In this document: piece after piece, positions 38,104-45,180 of the stretch
Position numbering within the stretch: the stretch's first letter is position 1
Layout of the letters: every line of letters begins with the position of its first letter
Virus record (IMG/VR): IMGVR_UViG_3300025127_007751
Location: 1 to 64,000 of that record
DNA: 64,000 nt
Strand: one strand, 5' to 3'
Origin: a virus
Made by a program: the position numbers and the translations under genes
The notes under the pieces: generated by a model
Database searches by the model: none
Told to the model about the DNA's origin: nothing
The model's input: only the letters and a program-made list of their open reading frames with translations

Positions 38104-40143
38104 TTACTGGATTGGAAATGCGCTTAAGCCTGCTACTGTACCCACTTGTATTGAATCCATATTAAGTTTAGGTTCAGGTTTATTTGCTATAGTTTTAAGT
38201 AAATTTTTCATTTCCATTAATTCCTTAGCCGCTTTATCATCTCCTGTATTTCCCGTTTGTATATTAGGTGAAACAGCAATACCATCTCCTGCTGCTGTAA
38301 CTGTTGTAGCTCCAAATTTATCAGTAATAGTAAAAGGTCCTTTACCAGGGGGTGCAACACCATCAGCAACAGCATTTATTGTACCTGCAACCACCGCAGC
38401 AGCGGCTATACCTGCAATAACTGGGCCAGTTGCTACTCCAAATGATAAAGCTATTGCCATTGCCGCAGCAGCTGCAGCTGCTATAATTAAAAAATTACCT
38501 AGCTTAGCCATTTGATCACCTAAATTTTCGGTAGCTATTTTTTGTTGCTCCTGTAAAGAAAGTGCTTGTTCTTGTCTTACAATTTCAGCAGCATTTCTTT
38601 CTTCTTCTTTCTTTAATTCCTCATCTTTTTGAGCTGCTAAAGCTTCACCATTAAGTACCTGATCAGATAATTGATCTACAGACATTCCTAAAGCTGCAGC
38701 TAAAGCTTGTTGTTGAATAACATTCATATTTTGAAGTTCCTCTAAACTACCCGCTTCTCTAACTAGCTCCCTCATTAAGCCTTCTTGATCTCCAACTAAG
38801 GCTGCTTGTCTAGCTGCTTCTAAATTTAAATCCCTACCAAGTAATAGCTCGGCTTCCATTTCTTTTTCAATAGATGATTGAAAGTCTAAAAGTTGACCTG
38901 CAGCACCTGCTATTGCATCCATTTCTACACCTAGTGATTTAGCAACAGATACAGCTTTAGCTAATCCACCTGGGAATTTATCAAGATTTAATCTTGTTTG
39001 ACCTGTAATTTTACCTGCGTCTTCTAAAACATTTTTAAGGTTTAATCTAATTCCAAATTCTTTTTCTGCACTACGTAACTGTTCGGCTGCATTTAAACTT
39101 AGATTTTTTACGGGTTTTCCAGTTGCCATAGCTAATTTAGCTAATTCTCCAGTAGATTCAGCCGATAATTTAAGTCTTCCTTGTAATTCTCCTGCTGCTT
39201 CCGCAACTTCTTTATCAAAAACAATTGCGGTACCACCTAAAGCAGTATTTAGGGATTTTATACCCTCCATTTGTTCTTTAAAAGTAATTTTTGTTAAGTC
39301 TCCAAGAAAATCACCAACTGTTCCCGTTAATTCAGTTTTAAGTGCTTTAGCTTCGTCTTTAGACATACTAAGATCCCTTGCTAAATCGGTTACTTTTTGG
39401 TCTGAGTCTAAAAATATTGAAGTTAATTTACTAGCAACAGCAAAAAGAGCACCAGCCGCTAAAGCTGACTTATCTAAATTATCGAACATGTTGCCAACTT
39501 GAATTTTAGCTTTTTTAAAGGCATCTCCTGTTTTACTACCAGTAGATACCATATTTTCTATATCAGCTTTGGATTGTTTAGAAGCAGCATCCATATCAAA
39601 AAACTTATTAAGGGCTCCTAAACCAATCTTATCAAGAAGATCTGTTGTTGCTTTACCAATTTTGGAAATAATATTAAGAGATTTCTCCTGAGCTTTTATT
39701 CTATCAAGTTCTATATTTAATAGTCCCTCTTCAGTATCAAGTGATTTTAATAAGGCTTCATTATCTTCTTCACTAATTGCAAGTCCCTCAGCTCTTGCTG
39801 ATTCAATATCGTCTAAAACTTGTTGTCTTCTATTTTGTACATCATTTATAAGTTGTTCGGCTTTAGCTTGACTTCCGGCACCTTTATCAATTTGTTCCTG
39901 TAATTTTTTTCTTTCATCTCCTGTTTTTTTAGTAGCTTCGGCTGCTTTAGATAAACCTTTATTAAATTGTGTTTGTAATTTTTCTAAAATTTTAGCATTA
40001 TTTATAGATTTTTCCTGAGGAGTAAGAAAGCCCTCCTTAAATGTAACAGCTAAAGATTTTAAGGTAGTATCCAGATCTAATAATACCGACTGTAAGTCTT
40101 CGGCATTATCACCTGCTTTTTTAATATCATCACCAATTGCCAT
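38104..40143 (-). CDS. tape measure protein
   Basis: 679 residues: long helical, Lys/Glu/Gln-rich regions (1-190 and 450-545), an Ala-rich hydrophobic segment at about 548-590 (IIAAAAAAAMAIALSF, then VIAGIAAAAVVAG) and a flexible C-terminus. This is the build of tail-length rulers, which span the tube and pass into the membrane at DNA ejection. It follows the two overlapping chaperone-like genes and precedes baseplate genes, the standard position. Sequence similarity to T4 gp29 is not obvious. Confidence 0.85.
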   Translation of the reverse strand: MAIGDDIKKAGDNAEDLQSVLLDLDTTLKSLAVTFKEGFLTPQEKSINNAKILEKLQTQFNKGLSKAAEATKKTGDERKKLQEQIDKGAGSQAKAEQLINDVQNRRQQVLDDIESARAEGLAISEEDNEALLKSLDTEEGLLNIELDRIKAQEKSLNIISKIGKATTDLLDKIGLGALNKFFDMDAASKQSKADIENMVSTGSKTGDAFKKAKIQVGNMFDNLDKSALAAGALFAVASKLTSIFLDSDQKVTDLARDLSMSKDEAKALKTELTGTVGDFLGDLTKITFKEQMEGIKSLNTALGGTAIVFDKEVAEAAGELQGRLKLSAESTGELAKLAMATGKPVKNLSLNAAEQLRSAEKEFGIRLNLKNVLEDAGKITGQTRLNLDKFPGGLAKAVSVAKSLGVEMDAIAGAAGQLLDFQSSIEKEMEAELLLGRDLNLEAARQAALVGDQEGLMRELVREAGSLEELQNMNVIQQQALAAALGMSVDQLSDQVLNGEALAAQKDEELKKEEERNAAEIVRQEQALSLQEQQKIATENLGDQMAKLGNFLIIAAAAAAAMAIALSFGVATGPVIAGIAAAAVVAGTINAVADGVAPPGKGPFTITDKFGATTVTAAGDGIAVSPNIQTGNTGDDKAAKELMEMKNLLKTIANKPEPKLNMDSIQVGTVAGLSAFPIQ

Positions 40144-40155
40144 AAAGATGTTTTG

Positions 40156-40165
40156 TTATAAATAT
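40156..40165 (-). promoter_or_regulatory. late-type promoter-like element before tape measure
   Basis: The minus strand reads ATATTTATAACAAAAC, 13 bases before the ATG at 40143. Confidence 0.5.
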
Positions 40166-40178
40166 TAAAAAATGAAAT

Positions 40179-40529
40179 TTATTTGTATGAAGAACGTTTA
40201 AAAGCTTGTTTAGGATTTTGTTTATTAAACTTAGGAGGATTAATCTTTCCCGTTTTTTGATCTAAAATATTAGTTGTACCTTTTCCTTTTCTGGAATCGT
40301 TCATTTGTTTAGTTAATTTTTTATTGTATTCATCTATTTCATTAAATACAAATTTTCTTAACCAAATAGGCATATTATATACAGTACCAAAATCATAGCC
40401 ACCATTACCATGGTAAACAATATTATGGATTTGAGTAAATAAATTTTTACGAAATTCCCCAGAATTACTTAACGTCAGGCCAAAAAAACGATAATCCAAT
40501 GGGAATGTTTGCTTTTTCGTCTGATCCAT
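40179..40529 (-). CDS. tail assembly chaperone-like second frame
   Basis: 116 residues if started at the ATG at 40529, but the frame stays open upstream within the preceding gene, which it overlaps by 65 bases. Sequence is basic and ends in a Lys/Asn/Pro-rich tail (KFNKQNPKQAFKRSSYK). Located between a gp26-like gene and the tape measure, it stands where lambda-type phages carry the T frame of the G/GT pair. Two T7 runs (40534-40540 and 40482-40488) in the overlap could allow a +1 or -2 shift, giving a fusion of about 337 residues. Independent start and fusion are both possible. Confidence 0.68.
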   Translation of the reverse strand: MDQTKKQTFPLDYRFFGLTLSNSGEFRKNLFTQIHNIVYHGNGGYDFGTVYNMPIWLRKFVFNEIDEYNKKLTKQMNDSRKGKGTTNILDQKTGKINPPKFNKQNPKQAFKRSSYK

Positions 40530-41193
40530 CGGGAAAAAAAGTCAGATCTACGTCTGGTTGGATTTCTTTTATAAAGCTTCTAATTGCTCTGGCATCCCGA
40601 GCTAATAAATATTTATCAATAAATTCGCGTATTTTTTTAGTTTCGGTTTCTCCCTCAACAGCAGTAATTGTATATTTTAGTCTAGTAGTACTAGTAGCAC
40701 TTGAATTTTTATTTATTCTTCTTAAACTTTCCAATTCTCTATTAATTTTACTTTCATCAGCATGCTTTAATAACTTTAATTTAATATTTGTTTTTGAAGC
40801 TGGAAGCGTAAAATCAAAGCTATTTTCAGCATTCCATAAACTTTCATTAGCTTTAACAAATTCAACTTTAGATAAATCTATATTATATTTTTCACCATTA
40901 TATTCGAAATTATAATCGTTACCGTAACCTAAAACTCTTGCGGCAACCATAATAGCATTTTTATCTCCAATTAATAAATCATCATAATTAATTTTACTTA
41001 CAATTAAGGATTTAAATAATTTATCTAATACTGTGCCATTTTTAATATAAGATGAATTAGATAATATATCTTCTTCCTTAGCAGTCATATACTTAATTTC
41101 TACTTTGCCACTAGAAAGTGGATTATCTTTATCATAAAGTAAACCTTTAGAGGGTAAATCTACTGTTTCAGTAGGTAATTTAAATTCAGCCAT
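40465..41193 (-). CDS. 26: gp26-like baseplate hub / tail assembly protein
   Basis: 242 residues opening with EFKLPTETVDLPSKGLLYDKDNPLSSG, then KVEIKYMTAKEEDIL, a pattern (L-P-S-K-G-x-x-Y ... M-T-x-x-E-E-x-I-L) I recall for gp26-like proteins of marine T4-like phages. The position immediately before the tape measure is that of tail assembly chaperones. It ends in LSFFWPDVK, where a run of seven T lies just before the stop. The overlap with the next gene is 65 bases in a different frame. Confidence 0.72.
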   Translation of the reverse strand: MAEFKLPTETVDLPSKGLLYDKDNPLSSGKVEIKYMTAKEEDILSNSSYIKNGTVLDKLFKSLIVSKINYDDLLIGDKNAIMVAARVLGYGNDYNFEYNGEKYNIDLSKVEFVKANESLWNAENSFDFTLPASKTNIKLKLLKHADESKINRELESLRRINKNSSATSTTRLKYTITAVEGETETKKIREFIDKYLLARDARAIRSFIKEIQPDVDLTFFPDGSDEKANIPIGLSFFWPDVK

Positions 41194-41220
41194 AATCTTT
41201 ATTTATTTATAACATTGTTG

Positions 41221-41238
41221 ATTATACATATATAAAGT
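41221..41238 (-). promoter_or_regulatory. promoter-like element before the gp26-like gene
   Basis: The minus strand reads TATATATGTATAATCAAC, some 28 bases before the ATG at 41193, right after the terminator at 41242-41265. A TTATAAATAAAT stretch follows closer to the start. Confidence 0.45.
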
Positions 41239-41241
41239 AAG

Positions 41242-41265
41242 AAAAAGCTTGACCTAAGCCAAGCT
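41242..41265 (-). terminator. rho-independent terminator behind the RadA-like gene
   Basis: On the minus strand stem AGCTTGGC / GTCAAGCT (8 bp with one G-T pair), loop TTAG, followed by TTTTTC. Nearly the same hairpin as at 42184-42210. Confidence 0.85.
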
Positions 41266-41290
41266 ATTTTCTACAGTAAATAATTAAAGG

Positions 41291-42094
41291 TTATATTGCC
41301 ATATTTAATGGCTCGGTAAATAACCAACCGACATGATCTTTAACATTTAAACTAAAAAACAATTTATCCATTTGACCACCTCTTCGGTTTTTACTAAACC
41401 AAATAGCTCTACCACCATCTTGTTGGAATTTAATATGAGCCATTGCGGTAATCATGTGTTTAAACCTGTTACTACCGGCGAATTCTCCACCTTTAGTAAC
41501 CTGCTGAATAATCATAAAATTAGTGTTTCTTTTACTTTGATTTTCAGCTTTATTATGTTTTTCAAATAAATTTAACAGTTGAGTCTCTGCATTTTTCATA
41601 GTACCACCATGGAAATCTACAACAGCAACTGCTAGTTCGGCAAATGAATCTATTAAAACTGAATCCCATCCTTCATGAAGAATAGATTTTAAAATAACTA
41701 ATGGATCATTTTCAATCCAATCACCCATAAATAAAATAGGTAATTTACCGAATTTAGGAAATCTTTTAACCATACCAACCATATCAATCTGATTCATCTC
41801 ACCAGAAATAAATAAAACTTTATGGCCATTTTTTTTCATATTAGCAAGCATATCAAGTAAAACAGTAGTTTTACCAACACCTGGATCTCCAACAAATGCT
41901 ACGTTAGTACCTTTCATCATACCTCCTTCACTAGAAAGTAAACTATCAATTTTAGTACCAGTTTTCATTGGGACAAATAGCTCAGGATTGAACTTAAAAT
42001 CATCCATCATCATTGTTGATGGTTTGAATCTATTAACGATTTTACCAACTTTACGGCTTGGTCTACCTCTTTTAATTTTTACTATGTTTGACAT
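41291..42094 (-). CDS. RadA-like RecA-fold ATPase
   Basis: 267 residues. Walker A GDPGVGKT at 69-76, VLFISGEMNQIDM (RadA/KaiC-type strand after the P-loop), SVLIDSFAEL (Walker B), and FMIIQQVTKGGEFAGSNRFKHMITAMAHI, the Q-x-T-K-x-G-x-x-A-G pattern of RadA/Sms that follows a catalytic strand. The N-terminus is basic with R-G-R-P instead of the RadA zinc finger, and the Lon-like C-terminal domain is missing. It is distinct from UvsX (25957-27030). Role could be branch migration or DNA repair. It sits alone between late tail genes with its own promoter-like element and terminator. Confidence 0.82.
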   Translation of the reverse strand: MSNIVKIKRGRPSRKVGKIVNRFKPSTMMMDDFKFNPELFVPMKTGTKIDSLLSSEGGMMKGTNVAFVGDPGVGKTTVLLDMLANMKKNGHKVLFISGEMNQIDMVGMVKRFPKFGKLPILFMGDWIENDPLVILKSILHEGWDSVLIDSFAELAVAVVDFHGGTMKNAETQLLNLFEKHNKAENQSKRNTNFMIIQQVTKGGEFAGSNRFKHMITAMAHIKFQQDGGRAIWFSKNRRGGQMDKLFFSLNVKDHVGWLFTEPLNMAI

Positions 42095-42120
42095 AACCTT
42101 TATTATTATTAATTATTTAC

Positions 42121-42136
42121 AGGGTAAATATACGCT
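42121..42136 (-). promoter_or_regulatory. early-type promoter-like element before the RadA-like gene
   Basis: The minus strand reads AGCGTATATTTACCCT, sharing the 13-base core CGTATATTTACCC with 15659-15678, about 27 bases before the ATG at 42094. Confidence 0.55.
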
Positions 42137-42183
42137 TCCTCCTTACGGTAACCAAATTTTTCCGCGGGAGTCTTTAAAAGAAA

Positions 42184-42210
42184 TAAAAAAAGCTTGACAA
42201 GAGTCAAGCT
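42184..42210 (-). terminator. rho-independent terminator behind gp19
   Basis: On the minus strand a perfect 8-bp stem AGCTTGAC / GTCAAGCT with loop TCTT, followed by TTTTTTT. It closes the sheath-tube transcription unit. Confidence 0.9.
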
Positions 42211-42238
42211 AATTTTAAAAAGGGGTGGGTATAAATTT

Positions 42239-42727
42239 TTAGAAATTCAATACACAGTAATCTGGTTGTACTGTCATTGTTAATTCCTGAGCCGTATTTT
42301 CAGTATCCCAATTGAAATCACCAAAACTTGCTTCAGTAATAAATGCTCCTTTAATAATCCATTCAGATACTATATCACCTACTGGACCTAATACATTAAT
42401 AGTAAGATCTTTTTTATAGAAATCACTATAACCGTCTCTACCAGTTACTGATTCGTGGTGTAATCTTACCCACTCCATTACTGCTTGAGCACCAGAAGGG
42501 GTTATTGGATCAAATAATGTGAAATCAATTGTATTCCAAACAGTTTTACCTTTAACATACCTTTGAACATTGATATGATTTAAGGGAACAGAACCTTGAC
42601 TAACTGATACTGCTGATACTCCCTTCATAATATACGAAGGAAAACCATCAACAAATAAAATAAATCTGTTAGCTTGTTTTGGCTCAAAAGCTGTGAAAAA
42701 TACTTCGTTTGGGTTTAATACTGCCAT
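42239..42727 (-). CDS. 19: tail tube protein gp19
   Basis: 162 residues, the usual gp19 length (163 in T4). Pattern: NPNEVFFTAFEPKQANRFILFVDGFPSYIMKGVS at the N-terminus, VWNTIDFTLFDPI, AVMEWVRLHHES and the end WDTENTAQELTMTVQPDYCVLNF, as in phage tube proteins. Hexameric rings stack on the tape measure to form the DNA channel. Directly follows the sheath gene, with a late-type element in between and a strong terminator behind. Confidence 0.95.
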   Translation of the reverse strand: MAVLNPNEVFFTAFEPKQANRFILFVDGFPSYIMKGVSAVSVSQGSVPLNHINVQRYVKGKTVWNTIDFTLFDPITPSGAQAVMEWVRLHHESVTGRDGYSDFYKKDLTINVLGPVGDIVSEWIIKGAFITEASFGDFNWDTENTAQELTMTVQPDYCVLNF

Positions 42728-42743
42728 TTTATGTTTTTATTTA

Positions 42744-42753
42744 TTATAAATAT
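42744..42753 (-). promoter_or_regulatory. late-type promoter-like element before gp19
   Basis: The minus strand reads ATATTTATAATAAATA, 16 bases before the ATG at 42727. Confidence 0.55.
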
Positions 42754-42768
42754 TCTATTTTTTAACTT

Positions 42769-44835
42769 TTACGCTGGGAATGTTGCCCCTGTTGGTAATA
42801 CATTGAAATCTAGTATAATAAATTCAGCTGTTTTAGTTGGTTGTAGGAATATTTGACCTATCAACTCATTTCTATCTATTACATCTGGTGTATTATTACT
42901 TTCATCCATTACTACTTTAAAGGCATACAATCCTTGTCTTTGTTGTACACTTTCTAAATATGGGTTAACTTGCGTTAAGAAATTCTGTCTTGTTGCTATT
43001 GTATTTTGTTCAAATACTAAATTATCAGCAATCTGAGATATGAAATCTTTAAGTGCAATTAACAATCTTCTAACATTAACTCTATCTAAAGCACTAGCTG
43101 CTTTTTGTAGTGTTTTCTGACCAAATACTACTACGCCCTGTTGTGGGAATGTAGCTAATGGGTTTACATTTGCTTCATATAATGTATCTCTATTACCTGA
43201 AGTTAATTTTCTTTCAGCTCTAACAACTTGACCTAATCCTCCTCTTGTTATACCAGCTGGTGCAAACCAAGGATCACTAGAAGCATCTGTAAATGCATAT
43301 ACACCAGGCATTAATGTTGATGCTGGTACATATACTAATTGAGCCGTATTAGGATCTACTGTTTGAACCCAAGGCCAATAAGTTGAAGCATAACTAGAAT
43401 CAAATGACGCAGCCTGTTGTGTTACAGTACCTATTTGAGAATTATAATTAACTAAATCTACAATAGCAATTGCATCACCTCTTGCTACAGTATTGTTAAC
43501 TAAACTTGTTATTTGAGTAGCTCCAGTATCACTATTAGCATTTATTAAACCAGGTATTGTAATTACATTATATTGGTAAGCATCTGTATTGGCTAATAAA
43601 GCTATAGCATTATTATAATCTGAACCTTTTAATCCTTGAGCATTACTATTATTAATAAATTGGTAAAAATGAGATCCATTAGCACCATAACCTACTCCCG
43701 GGATATTTGAACCAGAAGCACCACCAAAAGAACCTGATGAAACTAAAGGTAAACTTGGGAAAAATTCACTTTTAGCTGATCCATCATTATTGAAATAATT
43801 AGGTGTAGGTTTATTAACGGCTTTAACCCTTACATAATTAGAAATATTAGGGAAAGAACCGGATTCTTGGATAAATGTTTCACCTCCTTGAGTTACTAAA
43901 TTTTTATCAACATCACCTATTACTCTAGAAATATAATTATTAGCAAATGGATCTAATGATACATTATTATAAGATTCTAAAACAACTTTTTGGTTGTTAT
44001 TATCATTACCTCTTCTTATAATTAAAGAAAATACACCTGATCCTGAGTTTACATTTGTTACTTCCCATCTAACATTATCTTCACTTCCGGATATTAAAGC
44101 TCCATTACCATCAACTACTTCACCACTATCATTGTCCATTATTATACCTTCCGAAATTGTTTCTAATTCAAAAGAAGATGTATAATTAAATAATCCAATT
44201 ACTTGTGATACTCCTTGACCAGGTAAGGTGATAGATAAATCAACACCGTCAGCTGTATTGGATATAGATGATGAATCAATAGTTAATATATCACCTGGGG
44301 AATAATTTTCACCAGGTAAATTTATTTGAATAGCAGATGAACCTGAACCACCAGCATCTATAGTAATATCTACCGTAGCTCCATCTCCATTTCCTGTTGA
44401 AGAAGTTAAAGGAACTTCAGTATAAGCACCCACAGAACCCGAAAATGTTCCATTATTAATAGTAAATGAAGCTATACTTGCACTTATGTTAAAATTATTA
44501 CTAAATGGATTATCCTCTGTTATAACTGCAGAAGATGTAGCTGGAGTAAATGATCCAGATACTACTCTTGTTACTAATAAAGATTCACCTCCATTTTGGA
44601 AGTAGTTATTTGCTGATATTGAAGTTAGATAAGAATATTGATTTGATCCACTTTCTAATGCCCCACCAAAAATAGCTTGAAATGAACTAAAGGAACTTAC
44701 TAATGTAGGAATTTCTACTGGTCCTTTAACAGTTGGACCTATAATCGCTGCTCCCCTAGCTAATGGTTGACTAGTAACGAAAGATTGATCATTTTCTCTT
44801 GCTAATACTCCAGGAGATAATAATGTTTCTGCCAT
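42769..44835 (-). CDS. 18: contractile tail sheath protein gp18
   Basis: 688 residues (T4 gp18 has 659). N-terminus LLSPGVLARENDQSFVTSQPLARGAAIIGPTVKGPVEIPTLV is the standard sheath opening; the C-terminal third has APAGITRGGLGQVVRAERKLTSGNRDTLYEANVNPLATFPQQGVVVFGQKTL and VRRLLIALKDFISQIADNLVFEQN, the conserved core. The middle (about 150-420) is a variable, Ser/Gly/Asn-rich surface domain. It contracts to drive the tube through the envelope. A late-type element lies 27 bases upstream. Confidence 0.96.
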   Translation of the reverse strand: MAETLLSPGVLARENDQSFVTSQPLARGAAIIGPTVKGPVEIPTLVSSFSSFQAIFGGALESGSNQYSYLTSISANNYFQNGGESLLVTRVVSGSFTPATSSAVITEDNPFSNNFNISASIASFTINNGTFSGSVGAYTEVPLTSSTGNGDGATVDITIDAGGSGSSAIQINLPGENYSPGDILTIDSSSISNTADGVDLSITLPGQGVSQVIGLFNYTSSFELETISEGIIMDNDSGEVVDGNGALISGSEDNVRWEVTNVNSGSGVFSLIIRRGNDNNNQKVVLESYNNVSLDPFANNYISRVIGDVDKNLVTQGGETFIQESGSFPNISNYVRVKAVNKPTPNYFNNDGSAKSEFFPSLPLVSSGSFGGASGSNIPGVGYGANGSHFYQFINNSNAQGLKGSDYNNAIALLANTDAYQYNVITIPGLINANSDTGATQITSLVNNTVARGDAIAIVDLVNYNSQIGTVTQQAASFDSSYASTYWPWVQTVDPNTAQLVYVPASTLMPGVYAFTDASSDPWFAPAGITRGGLGQVVRAERKLTSGNRDTLYEANVNPLATFPQQGVVVFGQKTLQKAASALDRVNVRRLLIALKDFISQIADNLVFEQNTIATRQNFLTQVNPYLESVQQRQGLYAFKVVMDESNNTPDVIDRNELIGQIFLQPTKTAEFIILDFNVLPTGATFPA

Positions 44836-44862
44836 CTTATTTTATTATTTAATATTGTTTTA

Positions 44863-44872
44863 TTATAAATAT
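44863..44872 (-). promoter_or_regulatory. late-type promoter-like element before gp18
   Basis: The minus strand reads ATATTTATAATAAAAC, 27 bases before the ATG at 44835. Confidence 0.55.
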
Positions 44873-44891
44873 TAAAAACCTTTTCAAAAAA

Positions 44892-45146
44892 CTATTCTGC
44901 TACAGTTATTTCTCCTTTTCCTAAATCAATGTTTCCATTTCCATATTTAGTTTGAAGTTCTTTAGCTACTACATTAGATTTTTCTTGTAAATCCGCTAAC
45001 TTTTCTAATACCACACCTCTTTGACCATCTAATAGGGCCTTTTGAATATCAATTCTTCCTAAGTCAAGGGTAATATTATCGTTTTGTTTTTGAAAATCTA
45101 CTAGTTTTTTTAGTTCTTCGTCTGATAACTTTATTGTTTTACTCAT
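44892..45146 (-). CDS. small coiled-coil protein
   Basis: 84 residues, almost wholly helical with heptads (SDEELKKLVDFQKQNDNI, then RGVVLEKLADLQEKSNVVAKELQ) and an acidic end. No signal or membrane segment. Located between the glycosyltransferase and the sheath gene with a late-type element 12 bases before its start. Could be a chaperone or minor virion protein; no family recognised. Confidence 0.68.
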   Translation of the reverse strand: MSKTIKLSDEELKKLVDFQKQNDNITLDLGRIDIQKALLDGQRGVVLEKLADLQEKSNVVAKELQTKYGNGNIDLGKGEITVAE

Positions 45147-45158
45147 AATACAATTTAT

Positions 45159-45168
45159 TTATAAATAT
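45159..45168 (-). promoter_or_regulatory. late-type promoter-like element
   Basis: The minus strand reads TAATATTTATAAATAAAT, 12 bases before the ATG at 45146. Confidence 0.5.
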
Positions 45169-45180
45169 TAATAAAAATTT

